A DNA stretch of 49,605 nucleotides, taken from Gammaproteobacteria bacterium. Its GTDB lineage: Bacteria > Pseudomonadota > Gammaproteobacteria > Pseudomonadales > Azotimanducaceae. This document shows, piece after piece, positions 28,838-37,864 of this stretch (position 1 is the first letter of the stretch; each line of letters starts with the position of its first letter). Below the pieces are notes generated by a model. That model was given only the letters and a program-made list of their open reading frames with translations, was not told the DNA's origin and searched no databases. Position numbers and translations under genes: made by a program. Where the stretch lies: positions 1 to 49,605 of the forward strand of contig JAPOYV010000034.1 of NCBI GenBank assembly GCA_026706385.1, read 5' to 3'.

Positions 28838-29317
28838 TCACCGGCCTTGGCGTTTGAAGATGCCGACCACCGCGCCGGCGACCGCGCTGGTGATGATCGC
28901 GCCCATGGCACCAGAGAACGCGGAACCGGCCGGCGTCGTGTTCTCGACGGCCGCCATCTGGGCGGCCACCTGGTCATCAGGCAGGCCTGCGACCGTCAGC
29001 GTTTCCCGCATGGCCGCTGCGTATTCGGCGTAGTACTCGGGGAACACCCAGGTGGTCATCGTCCACGAACCCGCGAAGATCAGGACCGCCCCGATCGCGC
29101 CGACGATGAGCGCGTTGACGACTTGCCCCATCCAGGTCGCATCCGCAGCCGTTTGCCTGAGCGCCAGAAAGACGCAGACGACATTGACGACCACGGCCGC
29201 CGCAACGAATACGGTGGGCATGATCGGATTGGTGTGCAGACCGGCGATCGGCACGACGTAGCCCAATGCGGCGACCACGATGCCGAGGATCAGTCCAAAC
29301 CTGACGGGTGGATTCAT
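28838..29317 (-). CDS. DUF4199-like inner-membrane protein
   Basis: A 159-aa protein with four hydrophobic segments (about residues 7-25, 33-53, 66-90, and 133-152) and an amphipathic region between the third and fourth (EYYAEYAAAMRETLTVAGLPDDQVAAQMAAVE). The layout fits the DUF4199 group: two helices, one helix with an aromatic loop, and a last helix ending in a basic cytoplasmic tail (GIFKRQGR). No function is known. It stands alone between aceA and prpD. Confidence 0.65.
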   Translation of the reverse strand: MNPPVRFGLILGIVVAALGYVVPIAGLHTNPIMPTVFVAAAVVVNVVCVFLALRQTAADATWMGQVVNALIVGAIGAVLIFAGSWTMTTWVFPEYYAEYAAAMRETLTVAGLPDDQVAAQMAAVENTTPAGSAFSGAMGAIITSAVAGAVVGIFKRQGR

Positions 29318-29387
29318 CTTTCAACCTGCGGATGTACTACTGCGTAGAAGACTATGGCGGTGCGAAGGAGCCGCTGCAAGCCATCCG

Positions 29388-30833
29388 TCAGATCGCGAGC
29401 AGAGCCATGAAATCGTCCACGGGCGTACCCTCGAAGCGCTCCCTGTCCAAGCACAGGTCGCAAATGGCGCGCGCCCGCGCGGCCGGAAATCGCGTCGCGA
29501 GGTTGCGCTCGAACTTCTCGATCAGCCGCGGGATGCCCTCGCCGCGGCGGCGGCGGTGGCCGATCGGATATTCCACGGCGACTTTGTCGGTGCTCGTGCC
29601 GTCGGTGAAGAACACCTGCACGGCGTTGGCGATGCTGCGCTTTTCGGGTTCGTGGTATTCGCGGCTGTAGCGCTCATCCTCCTCGACCTGCATGCGCTCG
29701 CGAAGCTGATCGATGCGCGGATTCCGCGCCGCCGCGTCCTCGTAGTCGTCCGCCGTCAGGTCGCCGTTCAAGAGGCCGACGGCGACCATGTACTGCAGGC
29801 AGTGGTCGCGGTCGGCCGGGTTGTTGAGATCCCCGGTCTTGCTGATGATGCGGATGGCGGACTCGTGAGTCGTCAGCACGATCCGCTCGATGTCGTCGAG
29901 CCGCCCGGATACGGCCGGGTGCAGTTCCACCGCCGCCTCGACCGCCGTCTGCGCGTGGAACTCGGCCGGGAACGAGATCTTGAACAGTACGTTCTCCATG
30001 ACGTACGACCCGTAGGGACGCTGGAACGCGAAGCGATTGCCCTTGAAGGCAACGTCGTAGAACCCCCAGGTCGGCGCGGATAGCGCGCTCGGATAGCCGA
30101 TCTCGCCCTTGAGGACCAACAGCGCCAGGCGCACGGCGCGGCTCGTGGCATCGCCAGCGGCCCACGATTTGCGCGGACCCGCATTGGGGGCATGGCGGTA
30201 CGTGCGCAACGCCGAACCGTCGATGAACGCGTGCGAAAGCGCATCGACGACCTGGTCGCGGCTGCCGCCGAGGAGCCTGGTCACGACGGCCGTTGACGCC
30301 ACGCGCACCAGCAGGACATGGTCGAGGCCCACGCGGTTGAAGCTGTTCTCGAGGGCGAGGCCGCCCTGGATCTCATGCGCCTGGATCATGCCCTTGAGTA
30401 CGTCTCGCATGACATAGGGCTCGCGGTTCGACCCCACGGCCCGGCGGCTCACGTAGTCGGAGACAGCCAGGATGCCACCAAGGTTGTCCGAAGGATGACC
30501 CCATTCCGCCGCCAGCCACGTGTCGTTGAAGTCCAGCCAGCGGATGATGCAGCCGATGTCCCAGGCCGCCTTCACGGGATCGAGTTCTAGCTGCGTTCCC
30601 GGGACGCGTGCCCCGCCCGGCAAGACAGCACCCGGTACGATCGGCCCCAGGTGTTTTGCGCATTCGGGGAAGCGCAGCGCCAGGAAGCCGCAGCCGAGCG
30701 TGTCCATCAGGCAGTAGCGGGCCGTATCGTAGGCTTCCTCGCTGTCGATCGCGCCGTTCGCGACGTAGTCCGCGATGGCCACGAGTTCGTCGTCCGGCGG
30801 CGGCCGGACATTGACGTCTACATTTGCGCTCAC
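29388..30833 (-). CDS. prpD: 2-Methylcitrate dehydratase PrpD
   Basis: A 481-aa MmgE/PrpD family protein that dehydrates 2-methylcitrate to 2-methylaconitate in the methylcitrate cycle. Family marks are [21 protein letters not shown] near the N-terminus, [60 protein letters not shown] and the [17 protein letters not shown] segment. Length equals that of E. coli PrpD (483 aa). The GTG at 30833 follows the prpC stop by four bases. The frame continues upstream through prpC but that part is not coding. The organism thus uses PrpD and not the AcnD/PrpF pair seen in some relatives. Confidence 0.93.
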   Translation of the reverse strand: MSANVDVNVRPPPDDELVAIADYVANGAIDSEEAYDTARYCLMDTLGCGFLALRFPECAKHLGPIVPGAVLPGGARVPGTQLELDPVKAAWDIGCIIRWLDFNDTWLAAEWGHPSDNLGGILAVSDYVSRRAVGSNREPYVMRDVLKGMIQAHEIQGGLALENSFNRVGLDHVLLVRVASTAVVTRLLGGSRDQVVDALSHAFIDGSALRTYRHAPNAGPRKSWAAGDATSRAVRLALLVLKGEIGYPSALSAPTWGFYDVAFKGNRFAFQRPYGSYVMENVLFKISFPAEFHAQTAVEAAVELHPAVSGRLDDIERIVLTTHESAIRIISKTGDLNNPADRDHCLQYMVAVGLLNGDLTADDYEDAAARNPRIDQLRERMQVEEDERYSREYHEPEKRSIANAVQVFFTDGTSTDKVAVEYPIGHRRRRGEGIPRLIEKFERNLATRFPAARARAICDLCLDRERFEGTPVDDFMALLAI

Positions 30834-30837
30834 CGCC

Positions 30838-31962
30838 TTAACGGTCCGCCAGCGCGACGAACGGCCGCGGCTCCTCGCCAACGTAGTCCGCACTCGGGCG
30901 AATGATGCGGTTGTTGACGCGCTGCTCCATGACGTGCGCGGTCCAGCCGGACACCCGGGAGCAGACGAAAATCGGCGTGAAGAGCTTCGTCGGGATGCCC
31001 ATGAAGTGGTAGGCGGACGCATGGAAGAAGTCGGCGTTGGCGAACAGCTCCTTCTCGTCCCACATGACCGCCTCGACGGCACAGGAAACGGGGTAGAGGA
31101 GCTCGTCGCCGACCTCGCCCGCCAGTCGTTCGGCCCAGCCCTTGATGATCGTGTTGCGCGGGTCGGAGGTCCTGTAGATGGCATGCCCGAAGCCCATGAT
31201 GACTTCCTTGCGCTCAAGCATCCCGCGAACGGCCTCGGCGGCCGCCTCGGTGGAATCGAACTGCTCGATGAGGGCCATCGCCGCTTCATTGGCGCCGCCG
31301 TGCAACGGGCCACGCAGCGAGCCGATCGCGCCCGTCACGCAGGAGTGCATATCCGACAAGGTGGACGCACAGACGCGGGCCGTGAACGTGGACGCGTTGA
31401 ACTCGTGCTCCGCGTAGAGGATCAGCGAGGTGTCCATGACCCGCCGGAAGAGATCGCTTGGCGACTGACCCTTGAGCGTCGCCAGGAAGTGTCCGGCGAT
31501 CGAGTCTTCGCCCGTGTCCGTATCGACACGCACGCCGTCGTGGCTGAAGCGGTACCAGTAGTTGATGATCGACGGCAGCGCACCCAGCAGCCGATCAGCC
31601 ACCGCCTGCTGATTGTCGAAATCGCCCTCCGGTTCCAGGTTGCCGAGCATGGAGCAGCCGGTGCGCATGACATCCATGGGATGGGCGCTCGCCGGGATGC
31701 GTTCCAGCACCTCGCGCAACGGCGCGGGCAAGGCGCGCAGTCCCTTGAGCCTGGACGTGTAGGCGGCCAGCTCGTCAGCGTTCGGCAGCTCGCCATGGAA
31801 AATCAGGTAGGCCACCTCCTCGAACGAAGCGCCGGCGGCAAGGTCCGAGATGTCGTAGCCTCGGTAGGTCAGCCCGGTGCCGGTCTTGCCGACGGTGCAC
31901 AGCGCTGTTTGGCCGGCACTTTGGCCGCGCAGTCCCGCGCCTCCCAGTTTCTTGTCAACCAC
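30838..31962 (-). CDS. prpC: 2-Methylcitrate synthase PrpC
   Basis: A 374-aa citrate synthase family enzyme that condenses propionyl-CoA with oxaloacetate. The family sequence [31 protein letters not shown], the catalytic histidine regions [15 protein letters not shown] and [13 protein letters not shown], and the aspartate region [15 protein letters not shown] are present. The short length and RG(Y/F)DI start distinguish it from hexameric TCA citrate synthases of about 430 aa. It begins with GTG after a GGAGGAG ribosome site. It sits between prpB and prpD in an operon. Confidence 0.93.
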   Translation of the reverse strand: MVDKKLGGAGLRGQSAGQTALCTVGKTGTGLTYRGYDISDLAAGASFEEVAYLIFHGELPNADELAAYTSRLKGLRALPAPLREVLERIPASAHPMDVMRTGCSMLGNLEPEGDFDNQQAVADRLLGALPSIINYWYRFSHDGVRVDTDTGEDSIAGHFLATLKGQSPSDLFRRVMDTSLILYAEHEFNASTFTARVCASTLSDMHSCVTGAIGSLRGPLHGGANEAAMALIEQFDSTEAAAEAVRGMLERKEVIMGFGHAIYRTSDPRNTIIKGWAERLAGEVGDELLYPVSCAVEAVMWDEKELFANADFFHASAYHFMGIPTKLFTPIFVCSRVSGWTAHVMEQRVNNRIIRPSADYVGEEPRPFVALADR

Positions 31963-31992
31963 AGTCTCCTCCTCACTTCCCCATCGATTCGC

Positions 31993-32889
31993 TTAAGCGT
32001 CGCGCGCGCCAGCGTCCTCTGCGTTGGCCGCGAACAGGCGGTCAAGCTTCTCCTCGTAGTCGCGATAGCGCAGAAAGTCGTAGAGTTCGTCGCGCGTCTG
32101 CATCGTGTCGACCACCCGGGCTTGCGTTCCATCGCCACGGATCGCGCGATAGACGTTCAGGGCCGCCAAGCTCATGGCCCGGAAGGCCGACAACGGATAA
32201 AGAGCCATCCTAACACCCACGCTCCTGAGCTCGTCGACGGTGTAAAGCGGCGTCCGCCCGAACTCCGTCAAGTTGGCGAGCACCGGGACATCGACCGCTG
32301 CCGTGACCCGGGCGTACATGGCGAGTTCGGTCATGGCTTCCGCGAAGATCGCATCGGCGCCCGCTTCCTCGAAGCGCGCGGCACGTTCGATCACCGCATC
32401 GAGTCCTTCGACGGCCAATGCGTCCGTGCGTGCCATGACCACGAATGCGCCATCGGTCTTGGCATCGGTCGCCGCCTTGATGCGGTCGCACATCTCTTCG
32501 GTCGGGACGATCGCCTTGTTGGGCCGGTGGCCGCAGCGTTTCGCGGCCACCTGGTCCTCTATGTGCACGGCGGCCGCACCGGCGCGGGTCATCTCCCGGA
32601 CGGTGCGGGCGATGTTGAGCGCGCCTCCCCAACCGGTATCTATGTCCACAAGGAGAGGCAAGTCCGTCGTCGCCGTGATGCGCCGAACGTCCTCGAGGAC
32701 TTCGTTCAGCGAGGTCATGCCGAGGTCCGGGAGCCCGTAGGAGCCGTAGGCCACGCCGCCACCGCTCAGGTACAGGGCACGGTAGCCGACGCTAGCGGCC
32801 ATCAAGGCCGCGTAGGCGTTGATGGCGCCGACGATCTGCAACGGGTCTTCTTCGGTCCAAGCTTCTCGAAATCGTCCGCCCGGTGTCAT
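31993..32889 (-). CDS. prpB: 2-Methylisocitrate lyase PrpB
   Basis: A 298-aa isocitrate lyase superfamily enzyme that splits 2-methylisocitrate to pyruvate and succinate. The active-site loop is [13 protein letters not shown], the PrpB form of the motif (isocitrate lyase has KKCGHMGGK). [33 protein letters not shown] and [18 protein letters not shown] complete the match. The ATG at 32889 is preferred to the one at 32895 because GGAG then lies six bases upstream. It is the first gene of prpB-prpC-prpD; no prpR or prpE is adjacent. Confidence 0.94.
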   Translation of the reverse strand: MTPGGRFREAWTEEDPLQIVGAINAYAALMAASVGYRALYLSGGGVAYGSYGLPDLGMTSLNEVLEDVRRITATTDLPLLVDIDTGWGGALNIARTVREMTRAGAAAVHIEDQVAAKRCGHRPNKAIVPTEEMCDRIKAATDAKTDGAFVVMARTDALAVEGLDAVIERAARFEEAGADAIFAEAMTELAMYARVTAAVDVPVLANLTEFGRTPLYTVDELRSVGVRMALYPLSAFRAMSLAALNVYRAIRGDGTQARVVDTMQTRDELYDFLRYRDYEEKLDRLFAANAEDAGARDA

Positions 32890-32924
32890 GCGCATCTCCT
32901 ATCAGCCATCGACCACGCCGCCTC

Positions 32925-33512
32925 CTAGGACAACGCCGTCTGCAACTCGGCGTAGCCGGTCACCGACGTGATCTCCGGGTGCGCGGCCAGCACCCCGGCC
33001 GGTGCATTGAAGAATACGCCGAGGTCGGCTTCCTCGAGCATGCCGAGGTCGTTGAACGAGTCGCCCGCAGCCAGCACGCGATAGTTCATGCCGTGGAAGG
33101 CGCGGACCGCCTGGCGCTTGGGATCGGCCTGCCGCAGCCGGTAGTCCACGATGCGCTGGTCCTCCACGACCAAGCGATGGCACAGCAGCACCGGGTACCC
33201 CAGTTTCGCCATCAGCGGCATCGCGAAGTCGTAGAAGGTGTCCGACAGAACCACGACCTGGAAGCGCTCCCGTGCCCACGCCATGAAGTCCACGGCCCCC
33301 GGCAACGGCTCGAGATCCGCGATCACCCCCTGGATGGTTGGCAGACGGAGGTCGTGGCGCGCCAGCACCGTCAAGCGCATGCGCATCAACTCGTCGTAGA
33401 CCGGGATGTCGCGGGTAGTCTTGTTCAGCGCGTCGATGCCGGTGTCTCGTGCCACCGCCCGCCAGATCTCCGGGACCAGGACGCCTTCCAGATCGAGACA
33501 CAGGATGTCCAA
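32925..33512 (-). CDS. thrH: Phosphoserine phosphatase/homoserine phosphotransferase ThrH
   Basis: A 195-aa haloacid dehalogenase family enzyme like Pseudomonas ThrH, which can dephosphorylate phosphoserine and transfer phosphate to homoserine. The nucleophile motif is DLEGVLVPEIW, which has the unusual E instead of D in the second acid position, as in ThrH. Motif II is VVLSDTFYDFAMPL, and motif IV is VLAAGDSFNDLGML. TTRDIPVYDELM is also typical. The TTG at 33512 has GGAG eight bases upstream and starts at the family's first residue. It lies 35 bp before prpB on the same strand. Confidence 0.92.
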   Translation of the reverse strand: MDILCLDLEGVLVPEIWRAVARDTGIDALNKTTRDIPVYDELMRMRLTVLARHDLRLPTIQGVIADLEPLPGAVDFMAWARERFQVVVLSDTFYDFAMPLMAKLGYPVLLCHRLVVEDQRIVDYRLRQADPKRQAVRAFHGMNYRVLAAGDSFNDLGMLEEADLGVFFNAPAGVLAAHPEITSVTGYAELQTALS

Positions 33513-33635
33513 ATACCGCGCTCCGGGCGACAAAAAGTCGGCTAGTGTACTTCGCATGGTGAGCGCCGTCACAGCGAGCCCCACGTGGGCGAGCACGCTC
33601 CGCTTAGGACGCCGCCGGATGGCCAACATTACGTT

Positions 33636-33665
33636 ATGACCACACGGTATTTATTGGCTGGTCAT
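33636..33665. promoter_or_regulatory. Inverted repeat upstream of the APS/PAPS reductase gene
   Basis: ATGACCA (33636-33642) and TGGTCAT (33659-33665) form perfect 7-bp inverted arms separated by 16 bp, 54 bp before the reductase start. The region is the most AT-rich stretch in the intergenic gap and is where a promoter should lie. A LysR-type regulator such as CysB, encoded in this window, could bind here, but that is inference. Confidence 0.35.
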
Positions 33666-33718
33666 GCGCATTGGTATGGTTCGCGCCCGGAAGGCCTGAA
33701 ACGGGCACATCGAGCCCC

Positions 33719-34462
33719 ATGGCGGAGATTCTTTCCCAAGGCATAGCCGACGCGTCGACACCGGGCGAGGAGCACGCTCTCGCCGTGCTCGAGGACGCCT
33801 TCGCGCGCTTCGACCGGATCGCCATCTCGTTCAGCGGTGCCGAGGACGTTGTCCTGATCGACTTGGCAGCGCGCCTCGTCAAGCGCGTTCCGGTCTTCTG
33901 CCTGGACACTGGCCGTCTACACGCCGAGACCTATCGGTTCCTGGAGACGGTGCGCGAGCACTACCCCGTGACGCTGGAAGTCCTCTCGCCGGATGCCGAC
34001 GACTTGTCGCGCCTTGTACGCGAGAAGGGCCTGTTCAGCTTCCTTCGCGATGGCCACGGCGAATGCTGCGCGATCCGCAAGATCGAACCGTTGCGGCGCC
34101 GACTCGCCGGGCTCGACGCCTGGATCACCGGCCAGCGCGCCGACCAAAACGTGACGCGCGCCGATCTGCCCGTGGAACAGGACGACCTCGCATTCTCCAC
34201 GGCGGACCACGCCATCGTGAAGTTCAACCCGTTGAGCACGTGGACCGGTACCGATGTCTGGGACTACATCCGGCGGCGCGATGTCCCCTACAACCCGCTC
34301 CACGACCAAGGCTTCCGCTCGATCGGCTGCGAGCCCTGCACACGCCCGGTCGGTCCGCACCAGCACGAGCGCGAAGGGCGCTGGTGGTGGGAGAACCCCG
34401 CCGACAAGGAATGCGGCCTGCACGCGCAGAACGTCGCCCCGATCCGAATCGTCAACGGCTAG
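33719..34462 (+). CDS. cysH: Assimilatory adenylyl-sulfate reductase (Fe-S type, CysH)
   Basis: A 247-aa sulfonucleotide reductase that forms sulfite from APS or PAPS. The PP-loop like [15 protein letters not shown] is near residue 40. The catalytic cysteine is in KECGLHAQN near the C-terminus. Two extra cysteine pairs, [11 protein letters not shown] and GCEPCTRPV, would ligate a [4Fe-4S] cluster; this arrangement marks the APS-using type, while classic PAPS reductases lack it. Thioredoxin or glutaredoxin would supply electrons. The next gene, 18 bp downstream, encodes a small CxxC protein that could be a partner. CysB is encoded 2 kb away. Confidence 0.93.
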   Translation: MAEILSQGIADASTPGEEHALAVLEDAFARFDRIAISFSGAEDVVLIDLAARLVKRVPVFCLDTGRLHAETYRFLETVREHYPVTLEVLSPDADDLSRLVREKGLFSFLRDGHGECCAIRKIEPLRRRLAGLDAWITGQRADQNVTRADLPVEQDDLAFSTADHAIVKFNPLSTWTGTDVWDYIRRRDVPYNPLHDQGFRSIGCEPCTRPVGPHQHEREGRWWWENPADKECGLHAQNVAPIRIVNG

Positions 34463-34480
34463 CGAAAACGCCGTCTGCCC

Positions 34481-34813
34481 GTGCGCATCACCTTCGTGAA
34501 GAAGATCCTCGCCAATGGCGAGCCCTGCGCCAAATGCGCCGACGTTCAGGAGCGCCTTGAGTCAAGCGGCGAGATCGACTCCATCCACCGCGTTGTGATC
34601 GCCGACGAACGCGACCCGCAATCCGAGGGCATGCGACTCGCCGAACGCCACGGCGTCCAAGTCGCACCATTCTTCATCGTCGAGCACGGTGGCCGCACGA
34701 CGGTCCACACCGTCTACCTGCGTTTCTCTCGGGAGGTATTGGGCGGCAGACCGAAGCGCGTCGAGGAAGCCCAAGAGGTGCTGCGCGCCAATCCGGACCT
34801 GGACTTCCTGTAG
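34481..34813 (+). CDS. Small thioredoxin-fold CxxC protein, partner candidate of CysH
   Basis: A 110-aa protein beginning with GTG. It has an N-terminal strand (MRITFVKKIL), a CAKC motif at residues 16-19 (NGEPCAKCADVQERLE), then RVVIADERDPQSEGMRLAERHGVQVAPFFIVEH. The cis-proline (VAPFF) and the CxxC give the pattern of a thioredoxin or glutaredoxin fold. I know no named function. It follows cysH by 18 bp on the same strand, so it is probably co-transcribed. It may reduce CysH or handle a thiol intermediate of sulfur assimilation. Confidence 0.8.
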   Translation: MRITFVKKILANGEPCAKCADVQERLESSGEIDSIHRVVIADERDPQSEGMRLAERHGVQVAPFFIVEHGGRTTVHTVYLRFSREVLGGRPKRVEEAQEVLRANPDLDFL

Positions 34814-34853
34814 CCGGATTCTGCTGCGCGTATCCGCGGGGGCTAGGCGCGGC

Positions 34854-35645
34854 TCATCCTCTCGCCGATAGCCCGCCGTCAACCGGCAGGCAGACGCCCG
34901 TGATGTAGCGCGCGTCGTCGGATGCGAGGAACAACGCCGCGTTGGCGACATCCCAGCCCGTGCCCTGCTCGCCCAAGAGCGGCACTTGGCGCGCCCGTCC
35001 GGCGCGGATCTCCTCACGCGACCGGTTCTGCTCGCGGGCACGCCGCTCAATGGCCATGGGCGTGTCCATCAAGCCCGGCATGATGGCGTTGACGCGGATG
35101 CCGTACGGTGCATTGTGGATTGCCAGGGACTTGGTCAGCGAGTTCATGCCGGCCTTCGAGACCCCGTAGGTCATGTTCATGTGGGCACCGTGTGCCGCCA
35201 TGGATGAGATGCCGATGATCACGCCCGACCGCTGCGCCCGCATGGTCGGCAGCACGTGCTTGCACGTCAGGTAGTAGCCGGTGAGGTTGAGCGTCATGAT
35301 CCCGGCCCAGTTCTCAAGCGCCAGTTCCGCCGCCTCGCCGTCGCCCTCGCTCTTGCCGACGTTGTAGTGCAGCACGTCGATGCGCCCGAAGCGCTCGACC
35401 GCCTGGTCGCTGATCGACCCGCAGCCGGACTCCACCGTCACGTCCGCCACCAGCGTCTCCGCCGCGAAGCCCTCGTCGGCAACCATCCGCTGCGTCTCCT
35501 CGACGCGCTCGGCCATGCGGTCCACCAACAGCAACCGCGCGCCCGCGCGAGCGTAGGTGATCGCGGCCGCGCGGCCGTTGCCGATGGTCTCTCCCGGCGT
35601 CTGCCCGGCGCCGACCACGACACATACGCGTTTCTCAAGCTTCAT
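34854..35645 (-). CDS. SDR-family NAD(P)-dependent oxidoreductase
   Basis: A 263-aa classical short-chain dehydrogenase. The cofactor loop is VVVGAGQTPGETIGNGRAAAI, a variant of TGxxxGIG with an insertion. The N-x-G-type NVGKSEG segment replaces the usual NNAG. The catalytic serine, tyrosine and lysine are in IGISSMAAHGAHMNMTYGVSKAGM (S, then YxxxK). The C-terminus has YITGVCLPVDGGLSARG. The odd nucleotide loop may mean altered cofactor preference. The ATG at 35645 starts the family sequence MKLEKRVCVVVG. It is 41 bp downstream of cysB on the same strand; the substrate is unknown. Confidence 0.88.
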   Translation of the reverse strand: MKLEKRVCVVVGAGQTPGETIGNGRAAAITYARAGARLLLVDRMAERVEETQRMVADEGFAAETLVADVTVESGCGSISDQAVERFGRIDVLHYNVGKSEGDGEAAELALENWAGIMTLNLTGYYLTCKHVLPTMRAQRSGVIIGISSMAAHGAHMNMTYGVSKAGMNSLTKSLAIHNAPYGIRVNAIMPGLMDTPMAIERRAREQNRSREEIRAGRARQVPLLGEQGTGWDVANAALFLASDDARYITGVCLPVDGGLSARG

Positions 35646-35686
35646 CGTCGTCTCCGCGACGGAACGGATGGGCCGTACGCAAGAAG

Positions 35687-36664
35687 CTACCGTTCCGGCA
35701 ATTCCATGCCCTCGAAAAGCGCCGCCCGCTGAACGACATTCGGTTCCGCCAGGGCCTGACGAATGACCTCGGGGGTCAGGTGCGGTGCGAACAGGCCCAC
35801 GAAATCGAGCATGAACTGGCGCATGAACGTGCCCTTGCGGCAACCGATGTACGTCGTGCTGGGTCGGAACAGGTTGCTCGCGTCGATGGCCACCAAGTCG
35901 CCGTCCATTTCCTGGTCGTAGGCCATCCGGGCGATCACGCCGATGCCGAAGCCCAGCCGGACGTACGTCTTGATGACGTCGGTGTCGACCGCTGAGAGCG
36001 CGATGTTGAACGTGCTCTCGTCCTCGTCGATGTCATCGCGCGCGAGCGGAAGCCGCTCGCGGAAACCCGCATCGTAGGTCACGATGGGATGTGCCTCGAG
36101 ATCCTCGAAACGCAGCGTGTCACGATCCGCCAAGGCGTGGTCGCGGGGAACGACGACGCAGCGGTTCCACTGGTAGCACGGCATCATCACCAGGTCCCCG
36201 TAGCGGTCCATCACCTCGGGCGCGATGGCGAAATCCACGACGCCGGAGGACGCCAACTCGCCGATCTGCTCGGTGTTGCCTTGGCGCATGTTCAAGCTGA
36301 CTTCCGGGTAGCGCTCGCGCAGCGCCGGCAGGATGTCCGGGAGCGCGTAGCGCGCCTGCGTATGCGTCGTCGCGATGGACAGCGTACCGCGGGTCTCGTT
36401 GCGATATTCCTCGGCAACGACTTTGATACTGTCCACCTCGCGCAGGATGTGCCCGACCTTGTCGAGGATGATCCTCCCTGCGGCGGTCACGCGCGTCAGA
36501 TGCTTGCCGCTTCGCGCGAAGATCTCGACGCCTAGCTCGTCCTCGAGAAGACGAATCTGCCGACTGATGCCGGGCTGCGACGTGTACAGGTCGGTTGCCG
36601 CCGCGGTCACGTTGAGGTCGTGGTGCGCGACCTCCCAGATGTAGCGAAGCTGATGCAGTTTCAT
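35687..36664 (-). CDS. cysB: Sulfur-assimilation regulator CysB
   Basis: A 325-aa LysR-type regulator with the CysB hallmarks: MKLHQLRYIWEVAHHDLNVTAAA at the start, LYTSQPGISRQIRLLEDELG as DNA-reading helix, ATTHTQARYALPDIL, and RQGNTEQIGELASSG in the effector pocket (T and Q contacts for sulfate or N-acetylserine). Length matches E. coli CysB (324 aa). It controls cysteine biosynthesis genes, so the nearby cysH is a likely target. It is 69 bp from the upstream 5'-nucleotidase gene on the same strand. Confidence 0.93.
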   Translation of the reverse strand: MKLHQLRYIWEVAHHDLNVTAAATDLYTSQPGISRQIRLLEDELGVEIFARSGKHLTRVTAAGRIILDKVGHILREVDSIKVVAEEYRNETRGTLSIATTHTQARYALPDILPALRERYPEVSLNMRQGNTEQIGELASSGVVDFAIAPEVMDRYGDLVMMPCYQWNRCVVVPRDHALADRDTLRFEDLEAHPIVTYDAGFRERLPLARDDIDEDESTFNIALSAVDTDVIKTYVRLGFGIGVIARMAYDQEMDGDLVAIDASNLFRPSTTYIGCRKGTFMRQFMLDFVGLFAPHLTPEVIRQALAEPNVVQRAALFEGMELPER

Positions 36665-36733
36665 GGCTAGCGTTCTTGAGCAGTGCCCATCCTGACAGTT
36701 GAACAGAGTTTCACAAACCGCTTGGCCGACACC

Positions 36734-37648
36734 CTAGTCGGCCTCGTTGCGCACGCCGTGCGGTACGTGGCCGGTGGCCACGTGTGCGCCGGCCGCGCGA
36801 CAGTTCCCCGCCTGGTCGTCGAAGAACACGTCCGCCTCGTAGGCACGCAGGAACTCCCCCTTGTCCAGGCCTCCGAGGAACAGGCTCTCGTCAAGGCGAA
36901 TGTCCCAAGCACGCAACGTCTTGATGACGCGTTTGTGGGCCGGTGCGCCACGCGCCGTGACCAGCGCAGTGCGGATCGGGCAGTCACGGCCGTCGAACTC
37001 CTGCTGCAGTCGGTGCAGCCCTTCAAGGAAGGGCTTGAAGGGCCCGCCGCCGAGGGGCTCATCGGCCGCCGCGGCTTCCGCGGATGCGAAGGCCTCAAGC
37101 CCTTCGTCGCGGAAGATGCGATCCGCCGAGTCCGAGAACAGCACGGCGTCGCCATCGAAGGCAATTTTCAGCGTGCTGCGGCGGGCGTCCGGGCGCGTCT
37201 CGTTGGCTCGTCCACGCGCGAGCAACGTTGCCGCGGCCATCCCGCTGTCCAAGGCGTGCTGCACGTCGCCCGCTTCCGTGGACAGGAACAGGTCGCAACC
37301 GAATGCCCGGGCGTAGCGGTATGGGCTTGCCCCGGAAGAAAAAGCCGCGCGCACGATGTCGAGTTCATGGGCATGGATGGAGTTGAACACGCGCAGGCCG
37401 GTATCCGCGGAGTTGCGCGACAACAGGATCACGTCGACACGCCGCCGCCCCAGCTCTTCGTTGAGGCCTAAGAGTTTGGTCACGAAAGTGAATCCCTCCC
37501 CCGGGGCCAAGGTCTCGTCCTCGTGCACGATCTGATAGCGCCGGTACGCTTCCAGCCCGCGGTCCCGATAGACGGCGTCGGACTCGTCGAGGTCGAACAA
37601 GGCCCGCGACGATACGGCAACCGTCAGGTAGGTCTCTGCGTCAGGCAT
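36734..37648 (-). CDS. 5'-nucleotidase, cytosolic type (PF06189-like)
   Basis: A 304-aa protein similar to the bacterial/cytosolic-I 5'-nucleotidase group, which releases nucleosides from nucleoside monophosphates. HAD-like features include TVAVSSRALFDLDESDAVYRDRG near the N-terminus, VDVILLSRNSADTGLRVFNSIH (motif II), KIAFDGDAVLFSDSADRIF (nucleophile DGD), RTALVTARGAPAHKRVIKTL, and VFFDDQAGNC (motif IV). The start ATG lies within the final eight bases of the DUF465 gene. It is oriented toward cysB, 69 bp away. Confidence 0.85.
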   Translation of the reverse strand: MPDAETYLTVAVSSRALFDLDESDAVYRDRGLEAYRRYQIVHEDETLAPGEGFTFVTKLLGLNEELGRRRVDVILLSRNSADTGLRVFNSIHAHELDIVRAAFSSGASPYRYARAFGCDLFLSTEAGDVQHALDSGMAAATLLARGRANETRPDARRSTLKIAFDGDAVLFSDSADRIFRDEGLEAFASAEAAAADEPLGGGPFKPFLEGLHRLQQEFDGRDCPIRTALVTARGAPAHKRVIKTLRAWDIRLDESLFLGGLDKGEFLRAYEADVFFDDQAGNCRAAGAHVATGHVPHGVRNEAD

Positions 37649-37856
37649 CGAGATCCGGAATGAGTTGGCTCTCGAGGCGTGAGATCGTGTCCTTGAGCTT
37701 CAGCTTGCGCTTTTTCATGCGGCGAACCTTCATTCGGTCCGGATGGCCGGTCTGTTCGAGGTACTCGATGACCTCGTCGAGGTCGCGATGCTCGATGCGC
37801 AATTCCGCGAGCCACCGAGTGATGTCCTCGCTTCCCTTGTCGTCGTCTGTCGCCAA
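37641..37856 (-). CDS. DUF465 (YdcH-like) protein
   Basis: A 71-aa, highly charged helical protein with HRDLDEVIEYLEQTG and the typical basic MKVRRMKKRKLKLKDTISRLESQL segment. The DUF465 family has such a motif (KKxxLxLKDEIxRLE) and no settled function. The best start is the TTG at 37856 with GGAG eight bases upstream (bases 37865-37868). These ribosome-site bases are also the first bases of a 74-bp repeated element. Its last codons overlap the nucleotidase start. Confidence 0.75.
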   Translation of the reverse strand: MATDDDKGSEDITRWLAELRIEHRDLDEVIEYLEQTGHPDRMKVRRMKKRKLKLKDTISRLESQLIPDLDA

Positions 37857-37864
37857 GCGGCGTT

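Noticed and set aside
30834-31313. Upstream extension of prpD into prpC
   Set aside because: PrpD family sequence begins at GTG 30833. The added part overlaps prpC in another frame and is R/S/P-rich.
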